Origin: Salegentibacter holothuriorum
GTDB taxonomy: Bacteria; Bacteroidota; Bacteroidia; Flavobacteriales; Flavobacteriaceae
Direction of reading: 5' to 3'
NCBI RefSeq assembly: GCF_900168045.1
Contig: NZ_FUYY01000003.1
Span: forward strand, 1-64,000
Length of the DNA stretch: 64,000 bases
Program-made: the position numbers and the translations under genes
In this document: piece by piece, positions 15,091 to 23,962 of the stretch
Position numbering within the stretch: the stretch's first letter is position 1
Layout of the letters: each line of letters opens with the position of its first letter
Notes under the pieces: model-generated
Databases searched by the model: none
What the model was told of the DNA's origin: nothing
What the model saw: the letters and a program-made list of their open reading frames with translations, nothing else

Positions 15091-17055
15091 TTGATCTCAA
15101 AATCTACCATAGACAATGTATTTGAAACCGCTCGCGTAGAGGAGGTTATTGGGGATTTTGTTCAGCTTAAAAAATCGGGGTCAAACTTTAAAGGTTTGAG
15201 TCCGTTTAGTGATGAACGTACGCCTAGTTTTATGGTTTCTCCTGTAAAACAAATTTGGAAAGATTTCTCGAGTGGAAAAGGAGGGAATGTAGTAGCCTTT
15301 TTAATGGAGCACGAACATTTTACCTATCCTGAAGCCATAAAATACCTTGCCAAAAAATACGGAATTGAGATCGAAGAAACCCAGCAAAGCGACGAGCAAA
15401 AACAGCAAGCCGACGAGCGGGAAAGTATGTACCTGGTTTCAGAATTTGCCAATAAGCATTTTCAGAAAAACCTGCATAAAACCGATTTAGGGAAAGCTAT
15501 TGGGTTAAGCTATTTTAAGGAACGAGGCTTTACCTTAGAAACCATCAAAAAGTTTGAGCTAGGTTATTCTTTAGACGAATGGGACGATTTCACTAAAGAA
15601 GCCCTTGCTGAAGCTTACAAACTGGAATACCTGGAAAAAACAGGACTCACCATAGTAAAAGGCGAAAAGCAGTTTGATCGCTTTAAGGGAAGAGTGATGT
15701 TTCCCATTCATTCTATGTCTGGTAGGGTTTTGGGATTTGGCGGAAGAATTCTTACTAACGAAAAAAAGGCCGCAAAATACCTGAATTCCCCTGAAAGTGA
15801 TATTTACCATAAGAGTAAGGTTTTATACGGGATAAATTTTGCGAAACAGGCAATCGCCAAAGAAGATAATTGTTTTCTGGTTGAAGGTTATACCGATGTG
15901 ATTCAGTTTCACCAAAGCGGGATTGAAAATGTGGTATCCTCCTCAGGTACTGCCTTAACACCAGAGCAAATTAGGTTAATTAATAGGCTAACTAAAAATA
16001 TTACCGTTCTGTTTGATGGTGATGCCGCCGGAATAAGAGCTTCGCTTCGCGGAATAGATTTAATCCTGGAACAGGGTATGAATGTTAGGGTATGTACTTT
16101 TCCGGAAGGAGAAGATCCTGATAGTTTTGCAAGAAATAATTCAGACGAAGCTTTGGCTGAATATTTAAAAGAAAATGCCCAGGATTTTATTAGCTACAAA
16201 GCTTCTTTACTTATGGAAGAAGCTAAAAAAGACCCGGTTAAAAAGGCAGAATTAATTCGTGATATTGTAAACAGTATTTCAAAGATTCCAGATACAATTC
16301 AGCAGGAAGTTTATTTACAGGAATGTTCCAGAATAATGGATATTTCTGAAAATGTGCTGTTTTCCAGTCTAGCACAATTAAATGCAAAAAGTGGAAGAAC
16401 TTCCCCGCAGCAACAACAGCAGAAAAAGTCTTTTGATGTGGTTAAAGAAGAACCGCAACCTAAAACTGCTAAAGTAGACGAACAATACGAGCTGGAGAAA
16501 AAAATTATAAGTCTTTTGCTGCAATATGGTACTGTAGAGGAAGAATTTGAGGATCTTGTGCTTAAAGAAAAAGAGGATGGGGAATTTGGCCTGGAAAAAG
16601 AAGTGCAAAAAACCAGGGTTTTTGAAAAGATATTTTTAGATCTTCAGGAAGATGAAATTGCTTTTGCGAATCCTAAATTCAGGGATATTTATACCGAATT
16701 AATGGCTCGTTTAAATAGTGAAGAGAAATTTGAAGTAAAGAATTTCATCAACGATATTAATCCAGATCAGGCTTCAGAGATCACTTCAATTTTAATGGAA
16801 GAAGAGCAATACAAATTGCACGAATGGGATAGACAAAACATTTTTGTAAAAGCAAAAACCGAAACAATTTCGCGGCACGTTAGTGAAACCATTCTTTCTT
16901 TGCGTAGGTTTTTAATAAATCAAAAAATTAATGAGCTTTCGGAAAAAGTAAAAACTCCTGATGAAGGGCAGGAAACCCAGTATGTATTGGAAGATGTAAA
17001 AGATTATTTGACGCTAAAGAAAGTACTTTCAGAAAAACTGAATCGGGTTATGTAG
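15091..17055 (+). CDS. dnaG: DNA primase, zinc-site residues lost
   Basis: Makes RNA primers at the replication fork. The TOPRIM catalytic domain has FLVEGYTDVIQFHQSG and VLFDGDAAGIRAS with the acidic metal ligands. The C-terminal roughly 200 residues would contact DnaB helicase. The N-terminal CHC2-type domain is recognisable (TPSFMVSPVKQIWKDFSSGKGGN), but the four zinc ligands are replaced: expected Cys/His/Cys/Cys positions read S37, S40, D58 and S61. The length of 654 residues is normal. The start is TTG at 15091; MIS is the expected N terminus and the next Met is residue 48, inside the domain. The 3' end overlaps the convergent regulator gene by 8 nt. Confidence 0.95.
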   Translation: MISKSTIDNVFETARVEEVIGDFVQLKKSGSNFKGLSPFSDERTPSFMVSPVKQIWKDFSSGKGGNVVAFLMEHEHFTYPEAIKYLAKKYGIEIEETQQSDEQKQQADERESMYLVSEFANKHFQKNLHKTDLGKAIGLSYFKERGFTLETIKKFELGYSLDEWDDFTKEALAEAYKLEYLEKTGLTIVKGEKQFDRFKGRVMFPIHSMSGRVLGFGGRILTNEKKAAKYLNSPESDIYHKSKVLYGINFAKQAIAKEDNCFLVEGYTDVIQFHQSGIENVVSSSGTALTPEQIRLINRLTKNITVLFDGDAAGIRASLRGIDLILEQGMNVRVCTFPEGEDPDSFARNNSDEALAEYLKENAQDFISYKASLLMEEAKKDPVKKAELIRDIVNSISKIPDTIQQEVYLQECSRIMDISENVLFSSLAQLNAKSGRTSPQQQQQKKSFDVVKEEPQPKTAKVDEQYELEKKIISLLLQYGTVEEEFEDLVLKEKEDGEFGLEKEVQKTRVFEKIFLDLQEDEIAFANPKFRDIYTELMARLNSEEKFEVKNFINDINPDQASEITSILMEEEQYKLHEWDRQNIFVKAKTETISRHVSETILSLRRFLINQKINELSEKVKTPDEGQETQYVLEDVKDYLTLKKVLSEKLNRVM

Positions 17056-17686
17056 TGCTTATTTGTAATAAGCGAGAACGGGTAATTAGATCAGCAACAT
17101 TATCTACCTGTAGTTTTTTAAGCAATCTTGTTTTGTAAGTACTTACCGTTTTTTCGTTTATGGAAAGGGCTTCTGCAATATCTTTATTTCGCTTACCTGC
17201 AGAAATGAGGTTTAAAACTTCAGACTCTCTTGTAGAAAGTTTTTTAAATTTTGCGATTAAATTTCTTCCGGGAGATATTCCTGCATTTAGCTTCTCTGTA
17301 ATTTTTTTGTTAAGGTAAATTCCACCTCGTGCTACCTGGTAAATAGCTTTTTCAAGTTCTTCAGGTTTTGCCATTTTAGAAATATAGCCAGCTGCCCCGG
17401 CCTTGATAGCGCTTAGCGCATAAACTTCTTCTGGATGCCCGGTGCAAACCAGGATTTTTGTTTTGGTATAGTCGGTTTTTATGGTGCGAAGTGCATTTAT
17501 TCCATTTATTTCAGGAAGATCTATTTCTATAATCAAGACATCGGGTTGGCGTTCACTTAAAAAACCATATAATTCCATTCCGCTATGTACACTACCCACA
17601 ACTTCCAGAGCCGGATTATTTTTCAGAATATGGCGAATACCCTGATGCACCACAGGGTGATGATCTGCAATTAATACTGTATTCAT
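17048..17686 (-). CDS. NarL/FixJ-type response regulator with Glu at phosphoacceptor site
   Basis: A 212-residue protein with a receiver domain (1-120) and a LuxR-type helix-turn-helix (about 150-205, LSTRESEVLNLISAGKRNKDIAEAL). In the receiver, the acidic pocket residue D8 is present (LIADHHPVV), but the usual phosphoacceptor Asp is Glu (LIIEIDLP, E54). Lys of the KMAKPEE segment fills the conserved Lys position. Glu there can mimic phospho-Asp, so the protein may act without phosphorylation. No histidine kinase gene is adjacent. Its 3' end overlaps dnaG. Confidence 0.88.
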   Translation of the reverse strand: MNTVLIADHHPVVHQGIRHILKNNPALEVVGSVHSGMELYGFLSERQPDVLIIEIDLPEINGINALRTIKTDYTKTKILVCTGHPEEVYALSAIKAGAAGYISKMAKPEELEKAIYQVARGGIYLNKKITEKLNAGISPGRNLIAKFKKLSTRESEVLNLISAGKRNKDIAEALSINEKTVSTYKTRLLKKLQVDNVADLITRSRLLQISTT

Positions 17687-17800
17687 AATTTTTAGTTTGC
17701 TTGAAAAATACGCCAGGGTAGGGCAAGCGCATTTATACTACTAAATTTAACAGAATTAATCTTTCATTCCGTTTTCTGAATACTTTATTCGATAAAAAGA

Positions 17801-18592
17801 TTATTTTTTAAGATTAACGGGTATTTTGCAAACCGGTATCGGATTCATTTTGTGGGAGTTAGATCTATTTCGACTTTTGTAAATATTGAAAACTTCTTGT
17901 TTTCTTCCTTCAAAGTCTTCAGCAGTTTTACCTTTTTCTGTTTCTTTCATGGCCCATTCCAACTCTGGATAAGATGCGCCAATTTGATCCTCGTCACTAC
18001 GGCTATCGCCATAAAGTCCGTCTGTTGGTACGGCTTCTATAATTTCATTGGTTATTCCAAGAAATTTGGCGATTTCATAGACTTCGGTTTTCATAAGGTC
18101 GGCAATTGGACTTAAGTCTACGCCGCCATCTCCATACTTAGTATAAAATCCCACGCCAAAATCTTCTACTTTATTCCCGGTGCCGGCTACAAGGTAACTA
18201 TGCAAACCGGCAAAATAATATAGCGTAGACATTCTTAATCTCGCCCTTGTATTTGCTAAAGTAAGATCTAAAGCCTCAGAAGATTCAACGTTTGGAATTA
18301 CCTTTTTAAAATTATCGAAGACCGGGCTTAAGTTAACTTCCAGGTTGCTCACGTTTGCATAATGTGTTTTTAGCCAGCTAATATGTTGTTGCGCCCTGGT
18401 TACCTGATCTGTTTGCTGGTGAATTGGCATCTCAAGACAAAGTGTACGCAAACCTGTTTTAGCACAAAGTGTAGAAGTAACTGCAGAGTCAATTCCGCCA
18501 CTAATGCCAAGCACAAAACCGTTCATTCCTGCATTTGTAGCGTAATCTTTTAACCAGTTAACTATATGGTCTACCACTTTTTCAGTTTGCAT
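17801..18592 (-). CDS. nadE: NH3-dependent NAD(+) synthase
   Basis: Amidates nicotinic acid adenine dinucleotide to NAD, the last step of NAD synthesis. The PP-loop motif GISGGIDSAVTS lies near residue 30, followed by VEDFGVGFYTKYGDGGVDLSPIADLMKTEV. The 263-residue length, with no glutaminase domain, marks the ammonia-using type. It is divergent from gldB, a neighbourhood known from gliding flavobacteria. Confidence 0.95.
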   Translation of the reverse strand: MQTEKVVDHIVNWLKDYATNAGMNGFVLGISGGIDSAVTSTLCAKTGLRTLCLEMPIHQQTDQVTRAQQHISWLKTHYANVSNLEVNLSPVFDNFKKVIPNVESSEALDLTLANTRARLRMSTLYYFAGLHSYLVAGTGNKVEDFGVGFYTKYGDGGVDLSPIADLMKTEVYEIAKFLGITNEIIEAVPTDGLYGDSRSDEDQIGASYPELEWAMKETEKGKTAEDFEGRKQEVFNIYKSRNRSNSHKMNPIPVCKIPVNLKK

Positions 18593-18596
18593 AATT

Positions 18597-18628
18597 TTGG
18601 GTGATTAAGTTTGTAAATAATACCTTTG
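18597..18628 (+). promoter_or_regulatory. gldB promoter (TTG-N21-TAnnTTTG)
   Basis: TTG at 18597-18599 and TACCTTTG at 18621-18628 are separated by 21 nt, a good match to the Bacteroidetes housekeeping consensus. The start codon lies 69 nt downstream of the -7 box. A reverse-strand TAGATTTG (18640-18633) overlaps and could serve nadE, which would make this a compact bidirectional promoter region. Confidence 0.65.
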
Positions 18629-18697
18629 CACACAAATCTACTATTTAAACATAATTATTAAAAGGGCAGGGCGTTAAAGCCTTCATAAAGAATCCCT

Positions 18698-19657
18698 ATG
18701 TGTAAGAAAATAATTTTCCTATTCTGTATCATCGCTTTTGTTTCCTGCAACGAGGAAGCCGAAATTGAAAAGGAGATCGCAGAAGTGCCGGTAGATTTTG
18801 AATTGCTGCGTTTTGATAAACAATTTGCCGAAGCTAAACCAGAAGAAATTCCGGAGCTAAAGAAGGAATATCCATTTTTGTTTCCGCAGCAATTTTCAGA
18901 TAGTGTTTGGATAGCGAAACTAAATGATACCATTCAGCAGGAAATAGATAAAGAGGTTGGCAAAGCTTTTCCTTCTTTTGAAAATAAAGAAGCAGAACTT
19001 CACAGTCTTTTTCAGCATATAAAATATTATTTCCCGCAATTTGAAGCGCCAAAAGTATTTACGGTAACTTCTGAAGTTGATTATAAAAACAAGGTGATTC
19101 TTCAGGATGATTATTTATTCATTTCCCTGGATACTTATTTGGGAGAGGATCATCATTTCTATATTGGAATTCAGGAATTCTTAAAGAAGAATTTTAAGAA
19201 GGAGCAGATACTTCCGGATGTTGCCAATGCCTATGCTGAAAAATATGTAGAAAGACCCGAATCAAGAACTTTCCTGGCGCATATGATTTATTACGGAAAA
19301 TTACTGTACTTAAAAGATAGGTTTATTCCTGAAATAGCTGATGCAGAAAAGATAGGTTATACCGAAGATGAATACGTCTGGGCACAAAATAACGAAGCGC
19401 AAATATGGCGGTATTTTGTAGAGAACGAACTGTTTTTTGATACCGATACCGAACTTTATTCGCGGTTTCTATATCCTGCGCCTTTTTCAAAATTCTACCT
19501 GCAGTTAGACGCCGATTCTCCTGCTATGCTGGGGCAATATATAGGATGGGAAATTGTGCGCAGTTATATGGATAAAACCGCTGCATCTTTAGAAGAAATG
19601 ATAGCAACAGATGCCGAAACAATATTTAATAAAGCCAATTTTAAACCAAGAAAGTAA
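18698..19657 (+). CDS. gldB: Gliding motility lipoprotein GldB
   Basis: A 319-residue lipoprotein with lipobox IIAFVSC (Cys17) and a family-typical body (VDFELLRFDKQFA near the N terminus; YIGWEIVRSYM near the C terminus). GldB is required for gliding and associated with the type IX secretion/gliding apparatus in Flavobacterium johnsoniae; its exact role is not settled. Stop and start codons of gldB and gldC share one base (TAATG). Confidence 0.9.
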   Translation: MCKKIIFLFCIIAFVSCNEEAEIEKEIAEVPVDFELLRFDKQFAEAKPEEIPELKKEYPFLFPQQFSDSVWIAKLNDTIQQEIDKEVGKAFPSFENKEAELHSLFQHIKYYFPQFEAPKVFTVTSEVDYKNKVILQDDYLFISLDTYLGEDHHFYIGIQEFLKKNFKKEQILPDVANAYAEKYVERPESRTFLAHMIYYGKLLYLKDRFIPEIADAEKIGYTEDEYVWAQNNEAQIWRYFVENELFFDTDTELYSRFLYPAPFSKFYLQLDADSPAMLGQYIGWEIVRSYMDKTAASLEEMIATDAETIFNKANFKPRK

Positions 19658-19995
19658 TGTCAGAATTTAAAAAGTCAGAGATAAATATAGAAGTGGTTAC
19701 CGATGAAAATCGAGTGCCAGAAGAAATTACCTGGAGTGCGGAAGACGGAAATGTTTATAAGGAAGATGCAAAGGCTTTAATGCTTTCTGTTTGGGATAGC
19801 AAATCTCAAGAAACCTTGCGCATAGATCTTTGGACTAAAGATATGCCGGTAGATGAAATGAAGAAATTCTTTCACCAAACGCTTGTTTCTATGAGCGATA
19901 CTTTTAACCGTGCCACACAGGACGAGAAAATGACCGCCACGATGAAAGATTTCTGCGATTATTTTGCTGAAAAATTAGAAATCACTCAAAAATAA
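19657..19995 (+). CDS. gldC: Gliding motility protein GldC
   Basis: A 112-residue soluble protein without signal peptide, translationally coupled to gldB. The sequence SEINIEVVTDENRVPEEITW and the C-terminal MKDFCDYFAEKLE are typical of GldC. In F. johnsoniae loss of GldC gives a milder gliding defect than loss of GldB. Presence of the pair suggests, but does not prove, gliding or T9SS function. Confidence 0.92.
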   Translation: MSEFKKSEINIEVVTDENRVPEEITWSAEDGNVYKEDAKALMLSVWDSKSQETLRIDLWTKDMPVDEMKKFFHQTLVSMSDTFNRATQDEKMTATMKDFCDYFAEKLEITQK

Positions 19996-20071
19996 CTACC
20001 TTGAGTGAGTTCACGGGACATACCTGGGAATATTTTAATTTAAAAACGGAATATTAAATCTGGATTATCGA

Positions 20072-20431
20072 GTGGAAAAACTCATCTTTGTTTATAACGC
20101 ATTTTCCGGAACACATAATGCTGTTCTGGATGCGCTGCATAAAATTGTAAGTCCAAAATCTTATGCTTGCAATCTTTGCAAGGTTACCTATGGAACTTTT
20201 TCTGAAAATTCACAGTGGAAAGAATTTCGGCAAAAGTCTAAAGTAGAAATGGATTTTCTACATATAGATGAATTCCGAAAGAAGTATGCTTCTAAGTTTA
20301 GCTATAAATATACCTTCCCGATCGTATTGTGGGAAGATGAAGCTGAAATGGGTATTTTTATAACTAGTGAAGAATTGGAACAGGTAGAAAATACTGGTGC
20401 TTTAATTTTGCTTATTGAAGAGCGGCTTTAA
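20072..20431 (+). CDS. Conserved hypothetical protein with CxxC motif
   Basis: A 119-residue soluble protein beginning MEKLIFVYNAFSG with a GTG start. A CNLC motif (about residue 33-36) follows YA; the rest is mixed alpha/beta. I know similar proteins from Flavobacteriaceae, sometimes labelled GTPase, but see no P-loop, and CxxC would fit a metal or redox role equally well. The sequence around the start (AAATCTGGATTATCGAGTGG) resembles the tail of the repeats at 4051 and 52959. Confidence 0.7.
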   Translation: MEKLIFVYNAFSGTHNAVLDALHKIVSPKSYACNLCKVTYGTFSENSQWKEFRQKSKVEMDFLHIDEFRKKYASKFSYKYTFPIVLWEDEAEMGIFITSEELEQVENTGALILLIEERL

Positions 20432-20774
20432 ATATTTTAGAATAATAGATTCCTAAATAATTTAATGAAATGCCCTAATAACGTTTATTCGAAGGAATTT
20501 GGGGAGAATTTTTAATCTTTAGAATTGTTTCATATGAAGTCTTACTTTGGCCTATCGTAAATTTATCGTAAAATTTGAAGTGAAGTTCCCGTAAAATTTT
20601 AGGCTGTTTGAGCCAGCTTAAACAGCCTCAAAAACACGGTCTCTAAAGGCGAGTTCCTAAAATTTAGGGAAAGAGCGAAAAATTTAGATAAATTTTCGTA
20701 AGCCTAGATTTTTTTGATTCGTTTTTTCATCAATGGAAAAAATGAATAATTTAAATTTTTAGTATAAGATTGAT
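20432..20774. other. 343-nt gap with several palindromes, no gene
   Basis: No credible reading frame. The most stable structure is a 9-bp stem AGGCTGTTT/AAACAGCCT (20601-20628). Others are CCTAAA-A-TTTAGG near 20656, a CGAAAAATT/AATTTTCG arm near 20680, and TTTTTTCAT...ATGGAAAAAA near 20725. A short motif CGTAAA(A)TTT occurs three times between 20555 and 20600. It lies between two convergent genes, so part of it could terminate both. The dense structure suggests a dispersed repeat or non-coding RNA. Confidence 0.5.
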
Positions 20775-21392
20775 TCAAATTGAAGAATTTGCAGAATTCA
20801 ATTCGTCATTAATAGCATCAATATAGTCCAGGATTTCATCCTGCCCTAGCTTAGCGGTTGCCGAGCTTACAAAAAACTCTGGCATCTCTTCCCAGATTTC
20901 CAGCATTTTATCCTGGTAATTATTGATATTTCTTTCCAGGGCCTTTGGTTTCATTTTATCGGCTTTGGTGAAAATGATGCAAAAAGGAACATTGTTCTCC
21001 CCAAGCCACTGCATAAACTCCATATCTATAGGTTGCGGCTCGTGCCTGCTGTCTATAAGTACAAATGCGCAAATCATTTGTTTGCGTTTGTCGAAATAAG
21101 CGGTAATAAATTTTTGGAAAGTACGCTTTGTAGATTTAGAGACTTTAGCATATCCATAACCGGGTAAGTCTACTAAATGCCAGTTTTTATTAATCAAAAA
21201 ATGATTAATAAGCTGTGTTTTTCCAGGTTTGGCCGAGGTTTTTGCCAGTGTTTTTCTGCCTGTAAGCATATTAATGAGAGAAGACTTTCCTACGTTACTG
21301 CGGCCAATAAAAGCGTATTCCGGGAGTTTGCTGTTCGGACATTTGTCTACACGTGAGTTGCTTATCACGAATTCAGCCGACTTGATTTTCAT
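20775..21392 (-). CDS. engB: Ribosome biogenesis GTPase YihA/YsxC (EngB)
   Basis: A 205-residue TRAFAC GTPase needed for large-subunit assembly. G motifs: [12 protein letters not shown] (G1), PGKTQ (G2 region), DLPGYGYA (G3), TKAD (G4), SSATAKLG (G5). Length and order are typical. Confidence 0.95.
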   Translation of the reverse strand: MKIKSAEFVISNSRVDKCPNSKLPEYAFIGRSNVGKSSLINMLTGRKTLAKTSAKPGKTQLINHFLINKNWHLVDLPGYGYAKVSKSTKRTFQKFITAYFDKRKQMICAFVLIDSRHEPQPIDMEFMQWLGENNVPFCIIFTKADKMKPKALERNINNYQDKMLEIWEEMPEFFVSSATAKLGQDEILDYIDAINDELNSANSSI

Positions 21393-21461
21393 TTTAATCT
21401 TTTTTGAAAGTAATCTTATTTAATGTAAGTGCCAGCAGCAGCAAATCTAAACTTCTATGGC

Positions 21462-22226
21462 TTAGAAATTTCGCTTTTTTAACCAGGCATGAAGTAGCTC
21501 GTTAAATTCTATTGGATGTTCCATCATAGCGGCGTGGCCACATTTATCTACCCAGTAAAGATCGGCATCTGGAAGTAAACGCTGAAAATCTTCAGCAACT
21601 TCAGGCGGTGTTACATGATCGTCTTTTCCCCAAATAATACAGGTTGGAGTTTTCATCTTTGGTAAATCTTTAGCCATATTATGTCTAATGGCACTTTTGG
21701 CAATAGCAAGGGTCTTTACCAGTTTATTACGATCACTTACCGTTTCATAAACTTCGTCTACTATTTCTTTGGTGGCTACTTCTGGATCGTAAAAAACATC
21801 CTGTGCTTTTTTCTTGATAAATTCATAATCACCTCGTCTGGGATAGCTTTCGCCCATAGAATTTTCGTAAAGTCCTGAACTCCCTGTTATGACCAGGGCC
21901 TCTACCATTTCGGGGTATAATTTTGTGGCCAATAAAGCAATATGCCCCCCAAGCGAGTTGCCAAGAAGTATCACTTTGTCGTAACCTTTAAAATCTACAA
22001 ATTCTTTTAAATATTTAGCAAAAGTCTGTACACTGGTTTTAAGCAGCGACATGGAATACAAAGGAAGTTCTGGAATAACAACTTTATAACCATGCTTCGG
22101 AAAATATTCGGTAACCCCATCAAAATTACTTAAACCGCCCATAAGTCCGTGTAAAATAACTATTGGGGTTCCTTCTCCTTGCTCCAGGTACGTAAACTTT
22201 CCCTCTTGCCTTAAATTATTCTTCAT
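21462..22226 (-). CDS. Alpha/beta hydrolase
   Basis: A 254-residue hydrolase with oxyanion-hole HGLMGG, nucleophile elbow GNSLGGH, acid in WGKDDHVTPP and catalytic His in CGHAAMME. It has no signal peptide, so is cytosolic. The substrate is unknown; in flavobacteria this gene is often found beside engB and mraZ. A reverse-strand TATATTTG at 22259-22252 is a likely -7 box. Confidence 0.9.
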   Translation of the reverse strand: MKNNLRQEGKFTYLEQGEGTPIVILHGLMGGLSNFDGVTEYFPKHGYKVVIPELPLYSMSLLKTSVQTFAKYLKEFVDFKGYDKVILLGNSLGGHIALLATKLYPEMVEALVITGSSGLYENSMGESYPRRGDYEFIKKKAQDVFYDPEVATKEIVDEVYETVSDRNKLVKTLAIAKSAIRHNMAKDLPKMKTPTCIIWGKDDHVTPPEVAEDFQRLLPDADLYWVDKCGHAAMMEHPIEFNELLHAWLKKRNF

Positions 22227-22444
22227 TGATTGGCTTTGCGGTTCGCAATCGCAAATATAGCGATTTCATTACAAGTATAATCATTTTTAAGAAATAGCAA
22301 AGCCATTTATGTAATGCATTTCTTCTATCATTTTTAAAATTTTTAACAACAAAATCACAATAAAAACCAAGCCTCTGAAACCTAAATGAATAGCCCTACT
22401 TGATAGTGTTTCAGCTAAATACAGTTGATAAACTTATTAACAAA

Positions 22445-22488
22445 GTGGTAGAAAGTGGTAAAATGTGGTAATTTTTTCAATATATTTG
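22445..22488 (+). promoter_or_regulatory. mraZ promoter with three phased MraZ boxes
   Basis: GTGGTA occurs at 22445, 22455 and 22465, exactly 10 bp apart, followed by a -7 box TATATTTG at 22481-22488. In E. coli and Mycoplasma MraZ binds tandem TGGGN-type repeats of 10-bp period upstream of its own gene, so this is most likely the autoregulatory operator of the dcw cluster. The boxes fall where the -33 element would lie. A fourth GTGGTA (22507-22512) overlaps the GTG start codon. Confidence 0.75.
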
Positions 22489-22506
22489 ACTCTATAAAGT
22501 ATAGAA

Positions 22507-22974
22507 GTGGTAAACCTCATTGGAACATACGAATGTAAAGCAGATGCCAAGGGCCGGTTAATGGTTCCTTCAGCATTAAAGAAGCAGCTTGCGCCTATGT
22601 TGCAAGAGGGTTTTGTGTTAAAGCGTTCGGTTTTTCAGCCTTGTTTGGAGTTGTATCCTATGCAAGAGTGGAATGTTTTAATGCAGAAAATTAACGGGCT
22701 CAACCGCTTCAAAAAGAAGAATAACGATTTTATAAGAAGGTTTACTGCTGGTGTGAAGATGGTGGAGGTAGATTCTAACGGTAGACTTTTAATTCCTAAA
22801 GATCTTGTTGGATTTGCGGGAATTAATAAGGAGATCGTGCTTTCTTCTGCAGTAAATATTATAGAGATCTGGGATAAAGATAAATACGAAAACACCATTG
22901 ATGAAACTTCAGATGATTTCGCTGAACTCGCTGAAGAAGTAATGGGAAACGATGATTTAGATGCAATATCATAA
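22507..22974 (+). CDS. mraZ: Transcriptional regulator MraZ
   Basis: A 155-residue protein with two SpoVT/AbrB-like half domains, each with the DxxxR signature: DAKGRLMVPSALK and DSNGRLLIPKDL. It regulates the dcw cluster by binding direct repeats upstream of its gene. The start is GTG (VNLIGTYECKADAKGR follows, matching the family N terminus). It overlaps rsmH by 14 nt. Confidence 0.95.
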   Translation: MVNLIGTYECKADAKGRLMVPSALKKQLAPMLQEGFVLKRSVFQPCLELYPMQEWNVLMQKINGLNRFKKKNNDFIRRFTAGVKMVEVDSNGRLLIPKDLVGFAGINKEIVLSSAVNIIEIWDKDKYENTIDETSDDFAELAEEVMGNDDLDAIS

Positions 22975-23857
22975 TCCGGTTTTATTAAAAGAGTCTGTAG
23001 ACGGCCTTAATATTAAGGAGGATGGCGTGTATGTGGATGTTACGTTTGGTGGTGGTGGTCATTCCCGGGAAATTTTAAGCAGGCTTGGTCCTAATGGGAA
23101 GCTTTTTGGTTTTGATCAGGATAAAGATGCTTTACAGAATACCATTGAAGATTCGCGTTTTACGCTAATTCACGAAAATTTCAAATTCGTAAAGCGATTT
23201 TTAAGGTTCTATGGGATTAAGAAAGTCGATGGAATTTTAGGTGATTTTGGGGTTTCCTCGCATCAATTCAACGAAGCAGAACGAGGGTTTTCTACCCGTT
23301 TTGACGCACGTCTGGATATGCGAATGAATCAGGGGAGTAACCTGAGTGCTTATGAGGTGATTAATGAATACGAAGAAGAGCAGCTTAAAAAGTTGTTTTA
23401 CGAGTATGCCGATTTGAAAAATGCGCCAAAGCTGGCCAGGCTAATTGTAGAAGCAAGAAAGGAAAAGCCAATAGAAAGTAGTGAGCAATTAAACGATTTG
23501 CTAAAACCGCATTTGTTTAAAGGTAAAGAGAATAAAGTACTGGCGCAGATCTATCAGGCAATTAGAATTGAAGTGAACCAGGAAATCGAGGTTTTAAAAG
23601 ATTTTTTAAGACAAACCGAAGGCTTGGTGGTAAAAAATGGGAGGATTAGTCTTATTTCCTATCACTCGCTTGAAGACAGATTGGTGAAGCGATATATAAG
23701 GAGTGGTTTGTTTAAAGGTGAGCCCGAAAAAGATTTTTACGGAAATATTTCGGTCCCCTTTAAAAAAGTGGGGGGTCTTATAGTGCCTTCTGCAGAAGAG
23801 ATTAAAGAAAATAATAGAGCTAGGAGTGCTAAGTTGAGGGTGGCAAAGAAATTATAG
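22961..23857 (+). CDS. rsmH: 16S rRNA (cytosine(1402)-N(4))-methyltransferase
   Basis: A 298-residue SAM-dependent methylase (MraW) of the ribosomal decoding centre. SAM motif DVTFGGGGHSREIL, then GILGDFGVSSHQF, ERGFSTRFDARLDMRM and the C-terminal ISYHSLEDRLVK. It is second in the dcw cluster. Confidence 0.97.
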   Translation: MQYHNPVLLKESVDGLNIKEDGVYVDVTFGGGGHSREILSRLGPNGKLFGFDQDKDALQNTIEDSRFTLIHENFKFVKRFLRFYGIKKVDGILGDFGVSSHQFNEAERGFSTRFDARLDMRMNQGSNLSAYEVINEYEEEQLKKLFYEYADLKNAPKLARLIVEARKEKPIESSEQLNDLLKPHLFKGKENKVLAQIYQAIRIEVNQEIEVLKDFLRQTEGLVVKNGRISLISYHSLEDRLVKRYIRSGLFKGEPEKDFYGNISVPFKKVGGLIVPSAEEIKENNRARSAKLRVAKKL

Positions 23858-23962
23858 TTTTTGGAAGCCAGTAATATACTGGAAGTATAAAAATCAAAGT
23901 ATAGTGAATTGATTGAAAGTCCTGTTGTGGGTTTTTAAAGTGGGGTTGAAAATTTAAAGGAG

